In this document: positions 16,912 through 24,929 of the stretch, in pieces | Position numbering within the stretch: position 1 is the first letter of the stretch | Layout: each line of letters opens with the position of its first letter | Origin: JBFLVU01 sp037444825 | Lineage (GTDB): Bacteria > Acidobacteriota > UBA4820 > DSQY01 | Direction of reading: 5' to 3' | Length of the DNA stretch: 64,000 bases | Assembly: GCA_037444825.1 (NCBI GenBank) | Contig: JBBILR010000003.1 | Coordinates: 1-64,000, forward strand | Made by a program: the position numbers and the translations under genes | The notes under the pieces: generated by a model | The model's input: the letters and a program-made list of their open reading frames with translations, nothing else | Databases searched by the model: none | Told to the model about the DNA's origin: nothing

Positions 16912-17949
16912 TCAGGGAGACTCGGAGAAGAGGCCCGGGCCCCCTCCGGCGGAGGGGCAGGGCCGTCCCAGGTGCTGGCAGGCCCGCGGCGTGACCATCC
17001 TCCCCCGGGGGGTCCGGTCGAGGAAGCCGATCTGGAGGAGGTAGGGCTCGTAGATCTCCTCCAGGGTGTCCTTCTCCTCCCCCAGCGAGGCCGACAGGGT
17101 GTTGAGCCCCACGGGCCCGCCGGAAAACTTGTCCAGAATGGTGAGGAGGATGCGCCGGTCCAGGTCGTCCAGCCCGAAGCGGTCCACCTCCAGCCGTTCC
17201 AGGCTCTCTTTCGCCAGCGCCTCCGTCACGCGGCCGTCGGAGAGGATCTCGGCGAAGTCCCGCACGCGCCTCAGGAGCCGGTTGGCCACCCGGGGGGTGC
17301 CCCGGGATCTCCGGGCGATCTCCTCCGCGGCCCCCGCCTCCAGGGGGAGGGCCAGGAGGCCCGCCGAACGCTCCACGATGCGCCGGAGCTCCTCGGGGCG
17401 GTAGAAGTCCATGTGGAAGGTGATGCCGAAGCGGTTCCGCAGGGGGGAGGTGAGGAGGCCCATGCGGGTGGTGGCCCCCACCAGGGTGAAGGGCGGGAGG
17501 GTGAGGGTGAGGGTGCGGGCCGAGGGGCCCTGCCCCACCAGGATGTCCAGCTTGAAGTCCTCCATGGCCGGGTAGAGGACCTCCTCCACCTGCGGCGGCA
17601 GGCGGTGGATCTCGTCGATGAAGAGGACGTCCATGGGCTCCAGGTTGGTGAGGAGGGCCGCCAGGTCCCCCGCCTTCTCGATGAGGGGGCCGGCGGTGGC
17701 GCGGACCCCCACGCCCAGCTCGGCTCCGATGATGTGGGCCAGCGTGGTCTTGCCCAGGCCCGGGGGGCCGTAGAGAAGGACGTGGTCCAGGGCCTCCCCC
17801 CGGCGCCTCGCCGCCTCCAGAAAGACGCCGAGGTTTTCCGTCACCTTGGTCTGGCCGATGTACTCCGAGAGACGCCTCGGCCGCAGGGCCTGTTCCCACT
17901 GGCGTTCCTGCGGGTCGGTGCTTCCCTGGACCAGCCGTTCGCCCATCAC
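16912..17949 (-). CDS. ruvB: Holliday junction helicase subunit RuvB
   Basis: RuvB is the hexameric AAA+ motor that, with RuvA, drives branch migration of Holliday junctions. The 345-residue protein shows Walker A GPPGLGKTT, Walker B FIDEIHRL, sensor 1 GATTRMGLL, the Arg finger region LRNRFG and the winged-helix C terminus (GGPVGLNTLSASLGEE and GFLDRTPRGR). Length is usual. The start is GTG 17949 or the ATG directly after it at 17946; both overlap the stop of the upstream aminotransferase gene, so the two are translationally coupled. Neither ruvA nor ruvC is in the window, so the usual ruvCAB order is not kept here. Confidence 0.97.
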   Translation of the reverse strand: MMGERLVQGSTDPQERQWEQALRPRRLSEYIGQTKVTENLGVFLEAARRRGEALDHVLLYGPPGLGKTTLAHIIGAELGVGVRATAGPLIEKAGDLAALLTNLEPMDVLFIDEIHRLPPQVEEVLYPAMEDFKLDILVGQGPSARTLTLTLPPFTLVGATTRMGLLTSPLRNRFGITFHMDFYRPEELRRIVERSAGLLALPLEAGAAEEIARRSRGTPRVANRLLRRVRDFAEILSDGRVTEALAKESLERLEVDRFGLDDLDRRILLTILDKFSGGPVGLNTLSASLGEEKDTLEEIYEPYLLQIGFLDRTPRGRMVTPRACQHLGRPCPSAGGGPGLFSESP

Positions 17950-19124
17950 GCCCCTCCTCGGAGGACTTCCGCGAGGCGTTCGAAGTCCTCCGCGTCATTG
18001 TACACGTGGGGGGAGAGGCGGACGCGCCCCATCCGGAGGGAGACGCAGACGCCGCTCTCTTTCAGGGTCGCATAGGCCCGCCCCCCGTCCGGAAGGTCGA
18101 GGAGGACGATGGCGGTGGGGGGGCAGGACCCCGGCGGGACGAGGACCCGAAGGCCGTTTTCCGAAAGGACTCCGTGAAGAAGCGAGAGGAGGTGTTCCAT
18201 TCGCCGCTCCACGGAGGCGACGCCCGCTTCCTGGAGAAGGGCGAGCCAGGCCCTCAGGCCCACGAGGTTGATCCAGGGCGGGGTTCCCCCGTCGAAGCGG
18301 CGGGCCGAGGGGAAGGGCTCGAGGTCCTCACGGGTGAGGAGGGAAAAGTCCTCGCAGCAGGGGACGGAGTACCAGGAGAGGGCGCTGTCCCTCAGGAGGC
18401 GCAGGGCGCCGGGACGGATGTAGAGGGCCCCCGCGCCGTTGGGGCCGGCCATCCACTTCACCGCCTGGAAGGCGAAGAAGTCCACGTCGGTCTCCCGAAG
18501 GCGCGGGTTCCAGAGGCCGGCCCCCTGCATCCCGTCCACCACCACGAACTCCACCCCCCGGCGCTTGATCTCGGCGGAGAGGGCCCGGAGGTCCATCCGC
18601 CACCCGGTGGAGAAGGAGACCCACGAGAAGGCGGCGGCGCGGGTCCTTCCGGTGAGGGCGGCGAGGATCTCCTCCTCCCGCACGGGCCGCCCCGCCTCCC
18701 CCGCCAGGCGAAGGCGCACTCCGCGCCCCTCGGCCATCTTCGCGGGGTAGGTCACCGAAGGGAACTCGTTGCGGGGAAGGACCACCTCGTCGCCCTCCCG
18801 CCAGGGGATGGCGTTCATGGCCTTGAGGAGGCCGTCGGAGGTGGAGGAGGCGAGGGCCAGGTCCCCGGAGTCGCACCCCAGCCAGGGGGCCAGCTCGCCC
18901 CGAAGGAGTTCCGGGATGGCGGGATCGTACAGGTCTTCGGGGTCCTCCTCGGAGGCCCGCCGGGCGAACTCCCGGACCGCCTCGGCCACGGGGAGGGGGA
19001 GCGGCTGGACGGAGGCGTTGTTCAGATAGGTCCGGCGGGCGAGGAGGGGATAGAGGCTCCTCAGGCGCCTCCAGAAGGGATCCTGCGGATCGAGGGGGGC
19101 CTGGGAGGAGGGAACGGCCGTCAC
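17946..19124 (-). CDS. class V aminotransferase-fold PLP enzyme
   Basis: This 392-residue protein belongs to the class V PLP family (cysteine desulfurase, isopenicillin N epimerase, kynureninase and similar). It has the N-terminal TYLNNASVQPLP, the aspartate motif VVVDGMQGAG and the PLP lysine in FQAVKWMAGPNG, followed by GALYIRP. The C-terminal domain has the usual small fold, with GVCVSLRMGRVRLSPHVYND in place of the GxxxRxSPHxYN motif of the epimerase subgroup. No desulfurase-type active-site Cys loop is seen, so desulfurase activity is unlikely. The substrate is unknown. A GTG start at 19124 overlaps the TGA of the upstream exported-protein gene by four bases, and ruvB overlaps the other end. 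Confidence 0.82.
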   Translation of the reverse strand: MTAVPSSQAPLDPQDPFWRRLRSLYPLLARRTYLNNASVQPLPLPVAEAVREFARRASEEDPEDLYDPAIPELLRGELAPWLGCDSGDLALASSTSDGLLKAMNAIPWREGDEVVLPRNEFPSVTYPAKMAEGRGVRLRLAGEAGRPVREEEILAALTGRTRAAAFSWVSFSTGWRMDLRALSAEIKRRGVEFVVVDGMQGAGLWNPRLRETDVDFFAFQAVKWMAGPNGAGALYIRPGALRLLRDSALSWYSVPCCEDFSLLTREDLEPFPSARRFDGGTPPWINLVGLRAWLALLQEAGVASVERRMEHLLSLLHGVLSENGLRVLVPPGSCPPTAIVLLDLPDGGRAYATLKESGVCVSLRMGRVRLSPHVYNDAEDFERLAEVLRGGA

Positions 19125-19876
19125 GGGAAGAGAACCCCCAGGAGGCCCTTTTCCCGGATTTTCCCCGCGGGAAAGGCGCTCCGGGCCCCCTCCAGCCCGG
19201 ACTCCTTCAGGGAAACCACGATCCGCCGGCGCCGGGTCTCCCCCTTGCGCGTCTCCGTGCGGTCGATCTCCGCCCGTACCACCCGAAAGGGGGTCTCGTC
19301 GGAGAGCCAGTAGATTCCCGATTCCACCGTGGTGAAACGGCTCCCCAGAAACGACCCCTCGACGGTGGTGGTGATCCGCACCTTGCGGCAGAGGTAGCTC
19401 CGGCCCTTGGTGGTCACCGCCGCCTCCTCCCCCAGGGGTTCCTCCTGGCGCCGGATTCGAAGGTCCCGGGCCTGGCGGTGGAGGAAGGAGAGGGCGCCCT
19501 CGGAAAGGCGGTAGGGAGAATCCTTGGGGGGGGCGTAGGCCACCTCCTCCGCCCCCAGGAAGGGGTTCAGCGCCTCTTCCGGGGTGGGTTCGGCGGGGAG
19601 GAGGAGGCGGAGGACCCCGTCCCGGTCGGAGGCGAACCTCGACGGTCCGGCCTCCAGGCGGAGGAAGCGCCGCTTCCCGCGGGTTTCGCAGCCCGTCACC
19701 GAAAGGTTGAAGGGCCGCCGCTTGGGATCCCCTCCCTCCTTCGTCGTCTCGATGCGGTAGCGCGCCCAGGCGCCCTCGGGGGGCGGCGTGGTGAGAAAGG
19801 TGCTCAGCTCCTGGGCGGCGGCGGAGAGGCCCAGACCGAAAAAAAGGAGGAAAGAGAGGAGCGGTGCGCGTCGCAC
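19121..19876 (-). CDS. exported protein of unknown function
   Basis: This is a 251-residue protein with a clear signal peptide (RRAPLLSFLLFFGLGLSAAAQE, cleavage after the AxA). The rest is beta-rich with no family I recognise. It carries a pair of Cys (about residues 79 and 176), a run SYLCRKVRITTTVEGSFLGSRFTTVESGIYW and the end VSLKESG. That pattern suggests an outer-membrane-associated or lipoprotein-trafficking type beta fold, but this is only an impression. I chose the GTG at 19876 because GGAGG sits seven bases upstream and the result is an ideal signal peptide; an ATG at 19900 is eight codons upstream with no RBS. The stop overlaps the aminotransferase start. Confidence 0.7.
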   Translation of the reverse strand: MRRAPLLSFLLFFGLGLSAAAQELSTFLTTPPPEGAWARYRIETTKEGGDPKRRPFNLSVTGCETRGKRRFLRLEAGPSRFASDRDGVLRLLLPAEPTPEEALNPFLGAEEVAYAPPKDSPYRLSEGALSFLHRQARDLRIRRQEEPLGEEAAVTTKGRSYLCRKVRITTTVEGSFLGSRFTTVESGIYWLSDETPFRVVRAEIDRTETRKGETRRRRIVVSLKESGLEGARSAFPAGKIREKGLLGVLFP

Positions 19877-19942
19877 AGGCGAACCTCCGGAGGCCAGCAT
19901 AGACTCCCGAGGCGGCGCGGTCAAAAGGAAGGCCCGGCGCCG

Positions 19943-19976
19943 GGAAAAGGGGGCGGGGCCGCGCGAGCCCCGCCCC
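19943..19976 (-). terminator. rho-independent terminator
   Basis: On the minus strand a 10-bp stem (GGGGCGGGGC with GCCCCGCCCC, 19950-19976) is followed by CTTTTCC. It lies 22 bases after the stop of the exported-protein gene that ends at 19999. Confidence 0.75.
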
Positions 19977-19998
19977 TTCGCTTCGGGAGGAAAGAACG

Positions 19999-20802
19999 TC
20001 ACCGCTCGGGGCAGAAGGCGCCCTCGAAGCCCCGGGCCCGCTCCCGCCGGTAAAGCGGGGAGACCCTTCGGGGGGGAGGGAGGATTCCCAGCTCCACGAG
20101 CCCCTCGCGGAACTCGTACCGGATTCGGACGGAGGCCGAGGGGGAGGGCTCCAGGTCCAGGTGGACCCGTTCCACGCGGTGTTCGGTCCGCCGCCCCATG
20201 CCGGTGGCGGCGTACTCGTCGGAAAGGCCCTTTTCCTGGGAGCGGGACTGGGTCTCCGAGGCCGGCGGCGACTCCCCCGAAGGGGCCGGCGCGGAGGCTT
20301 CTCGCCTGGGCTCGGATCCTCCCAGGACCCCTCCCCACACCTCTTGGGGAGGTTCGGGGAGCCGCTCGGCGAAGAAGACGGCCTCCACGAGGCCCAGGTC
20401 CTCGGTCCGGCCCATCCGGGCGGCGTAGGAGCCCTTCTCCGTCGTGAAGAAGAAGCGCCGGGCCTCCCGCCCGCTCACCTGCCACCCGGAGATCACGATG
20501 GATTCGTAGGGCTCCAGGACCCACTTGGTGGCCGAGCGGGCGTCGGACCTCTTGGCGTCCACGGTGTTGAGGCCGTCCACCGAGAGGGCCACCGCCACCC
20601 GCCGCCCCAGGGGGTTGGTGAGGCGAACGGAATACTCCTTGCCCTGGAGGGCCTCCACGTAGGTCTTCCCCCGGGCGTCGTACTCCTGGAGCGGTTTTCC
20701 GTCCACCAGGATCTCCAGGCCGAAGCCGCATCGGCCCGCCGCCGCGAAGGGGAGCGCCACCCCCAGCGCCAGTGCCGCCAGTGCCCCTTTCTTTCCGTCC
20801 AT
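19999..20802 (-). CDS. exported protein with a conserved unnamed beta domain
   Basis: This 267-residue protein has a signal peptide (GALAALALGVALPFAAAG) and a beta-rich domain of a kind common in deltaproteobacteria and related groups. It is marked by LEILVDGKPLQEYDARGKTYV, RVAVALSVDGLNTVDAKRSD, WVLEPYESIVISGWQVS and GSYAARMG. After a Pro/Ser linker the C terminus repeats GIGxxT-like pieces (AATGMGRRTEHRVERVHLDLE). The role is unknown. The gene is flanked by terminators on both sides, so it is a single transcription unit. The ATG at 20802 has GAGGAGG upstream in the sense strand. Confidence 0.7.
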   Translation of the reverse strand: MDGKKGALAALALGVALPFAAAGRCGFGLEILVDGKPLQEYDARGKTYVEALQGKEYSVRLTNPLGRRVAVALSVDGLNTVDAKRSDARSATKWVLEPYESIVISGWQVSGREARRFFFTTEKGSYAARMGRTEDLGLVEAVFFAERLPEPPQEVWGGVLGGSEPRREASAPAPSGESPPASETQSRSQEKGLSDEYAATGMGRRTEHRVERVHLDLEPSPSASVRIRYEFREGLVELGILPPPRRVSPLYRRERARGFEGAFCPER

Positions 20803-20852
20803 GGCCGCCTCCTCGTTCGAGGGATTTGGACCTGGGCCCTCGGGAAAGGTTC

Positions 20853-20888
20853 CCCGAAAAGGCGAAGGCCCCCAGGCGGGGGCCTTCG
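20853..20888 (-). terminator. rho-independent terminator after the DUF3857 pair
   Basis: An 11-bp stem (CGAAGGCCCCC at 20863-20873 with GGGGGCCTTCG at 20878-20888) is followed on the minus strand by CCTTTTC. It lies 23 bases past the stop at 20912. Confidence 0.8.
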
Positions 20889-20911
20889 AGGGGTCACGGG
20901 GGAGGAGGAGC

Positions 20912-22834
20912 CTACCGGGGAGGCTCCAGGGAGAAGACCAGGGTCCGGCCGGCGTCGGTGGTAAGGGCGGTCCTAAGGGCCTGGAGATCCTCCCAGGAAC
21001 GGGCGGGGACGACGGCGGCGGGAAGGTCCACCTCCGTCTCCCACTTGACCTGGCCCCCTTCCCACCCGGCGGTGCGGGAGAGGCTCCCGGCGGCGTTCTT
21101 CAGGGAAAGGGCCGGCGGCAGGTAAAGCGGCTCTTTTCCCGGCGGCAGTTCGAGGGTCAGGCGGAGGTGTTCCTTGCCGGCGTGGGGCAGGACCACCGGC
21201 AGAACGCGCCGGGAGGCGGCGGGGGAGGGAATTTCTCCCAGGAGTGAACCGCCGGGGAGGCCCAACCGGATCAGCGAGGGTCCCTTGGGGGAGGGCGCCG
21301 GGGCGGTGAAGGCCACGTCGGCGACGAACTGGGCCGGCTCCAGCCGCCGGACCGCCACGGAGGTGACGGAGGACCCGGGGAGGAGGCCCGAAAGGAGGGA
21401 AGCCAGCGCTTCCTTCTGGGCCTCCGCGCTTCCCTCCACGGCGTAGAAGGGGCAGTAACGCCCCGAAAGGAGAACCGTCCCTTTCCCCTCCAGGGAGAGG
21501 TCGGGAGAAACCTTGGCCTCCAGGTTGGCCCAGAGGAGGGGCTCCCCCGGGTAGTCCAGGGTGTGGAGTTCCGCGATGCCGGCCACCAGGGGAAGCCCTT
21601 GAAGGCCCGCCAGCGTCCGCTGGGAACTCTGGGAAAGGGGGGCGGCGGGGTCCAGCCAGAGGACGGAGGAGCCGGTCTCCACCCGCACCACGGGGGTGTC
21701 CAGGAGGGAGGCGCAGGGGACGGCCCCCACCTCCACCGACCCATCCGGGTAACGGGCCCCCAGCGCGACGGCCGCCCGGAGCCCCGCCCGTCTCAGGAGG
21801 CCCACCAGGAGGACGGCCTTGTCCAGCGAGTGTCCGTAGCCCGAGTCGAAGGTCTCGGCGGCGGGCCGGGGGGCGAAGTCGAAGGCGGAGAGGGGCCAGT
21901 GAACGGTGTGGATGGACTCGGCCACGTAGCGGTGGAGGCGGAGGGCCTTTTCGTAGGCACCGGCGGAGCCCTCCAGGAGCTTTTGGGCCTTGGCCTCCAG
22001 GGCCGGGGAGGAGGCGGCGGCGGCCTGTTCGGCCAGCCGGCTCAGGATGGCGTTCTGGTGGCCCCAGTCGGGGCAGGTGGTGAAGACCAGCGTGGGGAGG
22101 AAGGCGGCGGCCTCCCCGCGCAGTTCGCGCGGCGGGACGCCGGGGAGGTTCTTCAAGGTCCAGGTGGTGGTCTCGGCGTCCCCCTCCCGCCGGATTTCCG
22201 GCGTCGCCTCCGCGCCGAAGAGGCGGGCGTGGAGATCCATTCCCGCCGGCACCGTCACCGACACCTGCCTGGAAAGGGCCGGGAAGGGGCCCGCCAGCGG
22301 CACCACCTCTTCCAGGAAGCGGCGCCACGGCTTCCGGTCGGTCACCGTGTAGGAGAGCTCCACCACGGCGTTGACGTCCAGTCCGACCTTGGTGATCACC
22401 ATCTCCCGCCAGCCGGCGTAGGCCGGGGCCTTCTCCAGGGCGAAGGGGGTGCGCTCGTTGAAGGAGTTGGCCTTGGCGTCCACCACCCGCCCCTCGGGGT
22501 CGTAGGTGCGGCACCGCGTGACGGCGAGCTCCTGAATCTCCTTGTGGAAGGGAACGTAGGGGTCCCCCGTCTCGTCCATGCCCTGGTAGGTGAGGATCTT
22601 CTCCACCACCTCCACCCGCTTCTCCACCCGGCCGTCCTCCAGGAGCGTGAAGGCGGTCTTCTCCGAAAGGACGAGGACGTCGGCCTCGGGGAAGTCCTTG
22701 GCGGTGGGGGTGCCGGCGTACTGCGGCGGGAGCCCGCCCGAGAGGGCGGGAAGGGCGAGGGCGGCGGCCAGAAGGGCCGCGCCGGCCTTGAGGAATCGGG
22801 GCACCGTCCTGCGGGGGGTGCGCGGGCTCGTCAT
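20912..22834 (-). CDS. DUF3857 protein with degenerate transglutaminase domain
   Basis: This 640-residue exported protein has a signal peptide (AGAALLAAALALPALSG), a DUF3857 beta domain (about residues 55-240; DTxxAVVELSYTVTDRKPW-like stretch) and a transglutaminase fold (about 290-400). At the position of the catalytic Cys in the common GDCKDKA motif it has GHSLDKA, with Ser at 336. At the expected NHA the sequence is TPVV, so the His is also missing, while WLDP keeps the Asp. It is therefore probably catalytically dead. The C-terminal third is another beta domain. The ATG at 22834 overlaps the stop of the upstream DUF3857 gene (ATGA), so both are made together. A terminator follows. Confidence 0.85.
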   Translation of the reverse strand: MTSPRTPRRTVPRFLKAGAALLAAALALPALSGGLPPQYAGTPTAKDFPEADVLVLSEKTAFTLLEDGRVEKRVEVVEKILTYQGMDETGDPYVPFHKEIQELAVTRCRTYDPEGRVVDAKANSFNERTPFALEKAPAYAGWREMVITKVGLDVNAVVELSYTVTDRKPWRRFLEEVVPLAGPFPALSRQVSVTVPAGMDLHARLFGAEATPEIRREGDAETTTWTLKNLPGVPPRELRGEAAAFLPTLVFTTCPDWGHQNAILSRLAEQAAAASSPALEAKAQKLLEGSAGAYEKALRLHRYVAESIHTVHWPLSAFDFAPRPAAETFDSGYGHSLDKAVLLVGLLRRAGLRAAVALGARYPDGSVEVGAVPCASLLDTPVVRVETGSSVLWLDPAAPLSQSSQRTLAGLQGLPLVAGIAELHTLDYPGEPLLWANLEAKVSPDLSLEGKGTVLLSGRYCPFYAVEGSAEAQKEALASLLSGLLPGSSVTSVAVRRLEPAQFVADVAFTAPAPSPKGPSLIRLGLPGGSLLGEIPSPAASRRVLPVVLPHAGKEHLRLTLELPPGKEPLYLPPALSLKNAAGSLSRTAGWEGGQVKWETEVDLPAAVVPARSWEDLQALRTALTTDAGRTLVFSLEPPR

Positions 22835-24822
22835 GGGCGGCCTCCCTTCTCCACGGCGGCGAAGGCCTGGGCGAGGGTCTTCCAGTTCTCCACCGCCTTC
22901 CGGAAGTTCTCGTACTCGGCGGCGGGGACGATCTTCTTCTTGATGGAGAGGCGCTCCTTGAAGAGGAGCGCCCCGCCGTCCATGCGGGCCTCCGCCTCGA
23001 AGGCGGCGGCGGGGCCGTCCACCTTGGGGGGGATGTCCAACGACACCAGGCGGCCGTACCCCTTGGGGAGGGTAATGCGGTCCTCGTACTGGAACTCCCG
23101 GGTGGACCTCAAGAAGATGTCGTAGGTCCGCTCTTTGCCCTTCAGGGCGTAGACGAAGTCGGTGAGGCGGCGCCCCTCGAGGAGGTTTCGGCTGAGGGGC
23201 GGCCCGAAGACCATCCCCTTGGGGGTGACCAGGGCGTAGCCGGGCACCTCCACCTGCAGCGTGATGCGGAAGGGGCGGGTGACGTCCACGGGGTCCGTGT
23301 AGGAGAGACCGGTGAGCCGCGCCGCGGGGGAGATCTTGGCCACCGCCTGCTCGAAGCCGTACCGGACCTCGGCGGCGGGGCTGTTGACCACCGCCCAGAC
23401 GAGGTTGGTCTCGCTGTAGGCGCCGGCGGTGACGGTGATCACCGCGTTGAGGTCGCCCTTCTCGTTCAAGGTCCCGTGGGAGACGACCTTCACGAAGTTG
23501 TCCGAAGGCGGGGCCGGCGGCGTCTCCATGAGGACCTCCCCCCGGGGGGAGCCGATGACGTAGTTCTGGGGCTTCTCCGCCGAGGACCAAACCTCGCGGC
23601 TGAAGGGGCACCAGGTGGGGTCGTAGAGCTTGTACTGGTTGGGGGCCACCTCCGTGGCCACCACGCAGTGGTTGAACTGGTCCGCCGGGATGTCCTCCAC
23701 CCGCGCCCCGGCCATGGTCATGGCGGGGTAGGTGTTCTTGAAGCCCGCCGCCCGAAAGAGGGTGATGAGCATGCCGGCGATGTCCTTGCAGACGCCGGCG
23801 CGGTCGTGGAAGTCCATGGTGCCGGGGTGGAGGGTGTAGCCCTCGCCCTTCCCCATGGAGATGCCGCTGTAGCGGATCTGCCGGGCCGTCCAGGCGAGGA
23901 GGGCCAGGCGCTTCTCCTCGTCGGTCTTGAGGCCCCGGGTGATCTCCTCGGCCTTGGCCTGGATCTCGTCGGTGAAGGCGAAGGTGTCCGCGTCCTCGTT
24001 GACGTGGTAGAACCAGCGGCTCTTCTCCGGCCAGTCCGGGACGGTGGCCAGGACCACCTTGGGCAGCGCGTCGGTGTCCTCCACCATGCGCGGCTCCCGC
24101 TTCACCGCCGGGACGTTCTCCTTCCACCAGCGGTACACGAGGCGGTCCGGTTCGAAGGAGGTCTCGCCGAGGAGCTCGCCGTTGTACACGCGGGCCTTCA
24201 GCGGCTTGTCCTTGGGCAGGCGCACCGTGTAGGTCTTCTTCACGATGGGGGCGTCGCCCTGGAAGAGGACCACGTCGTAGAAGTGGCCCCGCATGGGGGG
24301 CACGTAGCGCTCGTCCTCGGGCCCTCCGTCCTTCAGGTAGGCGATGACGAAACCCTTGGAGTAGGTGCGGATCTCCACCGCGTCCCCGGGGTTCAGCTTG
24401 GGAACGGAGGCCACCTTCATCCGGGGTCCCCAGTAGATCATGTACTGGGGCTGAGGGAGGTCGAAGACCCTCGCGGCGGGAACCTCCTCCACGCGCCCGT
24501 CCCCGCGGAAGACGGTGAGGCCCCGGACCTCCGCCCAGGAGGAGGCGGGGTCGTAGTCGAAGCGCAGCGTGGCGTACTCCGACGCCCCCTTCTCCGTCAG
24601 CACCTTGACGAGCTGGGTCCTCTCCACGTGGGAAAGCCCCGAATCCTCCACGTTCACGGTGGTCTCGTCGAGAACCACCACGGCGTCGGCGCCGGGGTAC
24701 TTCTCCGCCGTGACGGCCTTCAGGGCCTCGAGGGTCGGTGCGCGGTCCGTTCCGGCCCACGCAAGAATGCCCCACAGGGCGAGGAGCAGCACCCCCCAGG
24801 GTGCCCGTTTTTTGACGTGCAT
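22831..24822 (-). CDS. DUF3857 protein with intact transglutaminase domain
   Basis: This 663-residue exported protein has a signal peptide (GVLLLALWGILAWAG), a DUF3857 domain (about residues 45-230) and a transglutaminase domain with all three catalytic residues: Cys345 in AGVCKDIAG, His385 in FNHCVV and Asp401 in YDPTW. The C-terminal part (about 430-663) is beta-rich and ends in a helical tail. Proteins with this architecture are exported in Bacteroidota and Acidobacteriota and are thought to process peptides or glycoconjugates; substrates are unknown. The gene precedes the inactive paralogue with a 4-base overlap. The ATG at 24822 follows an AAGGAGG site. Confidence 0.88.
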   Translation of the reverse strand: MHVKKRAPWGVLLLALWGILAWAGTDRAPTLEALKAVTAEKYPGADAVVVLDETTVNVEDSGLSHVERTQLVKVLTEKGASEYATLRFDYDPASSWAEVRGLTVFRGDGRVEEVPAARVFDLPQPQYMIYWGPRMKVASVPKLNPGDAVEIRTYSKGFVIAYLKDGGPEDERYVPPMRGHFYDVVLFQGDAPIVKKTYTVRLPKDKPLKARVYNGELLGETSFEPDRLVYRWWKENVPAVKREPRMVEDTDALPKVVLATVPDWPEKSRWFYHVNEDADTFAFTDEIQAKAEEITRGLKTDEEKRLALLAWTARQIRYSGISMGKGEGYTLHPGTMDFHDRAGVCKDIAGMLITLFRAAGFKNTYPAMTMAGARVEDIPADQFNHCVVATEVAPNQYKLYDPTWCPFSREVWSSAEKPQNYVIGSPRGEVLMETPPAPPSDNFVKVVSHGTLNEKGDLNAVITVTAGAYSETNLVWAVVNSPAAEVRYGFEQAVAKISPAARLTGLSYTDPVDVTRPFRITLQVEVPGYALVTPKGMVFGPPLSRNLLEGRRLTDFVYALKGKERTYDIFLRSTREFQYEDRITLPKGYGRLVSLDIPPKVDGPAAAFEAEARMDGGALLFKERLSIKKKIVPAAEYENFRKAVENWKTLAQAFAAVEKGGRP

Positions 24823-24929
24823 CGCTGCCTCCTTCCGAAGCGGCCTTCCCGGCGGGAGGGCCAGGGGCGATTGTAGCGAGCCCGCATTCTTCCGGGAAGG
24901 GGAGGAGGGGGCGCCGGCAGAATTCGCCG

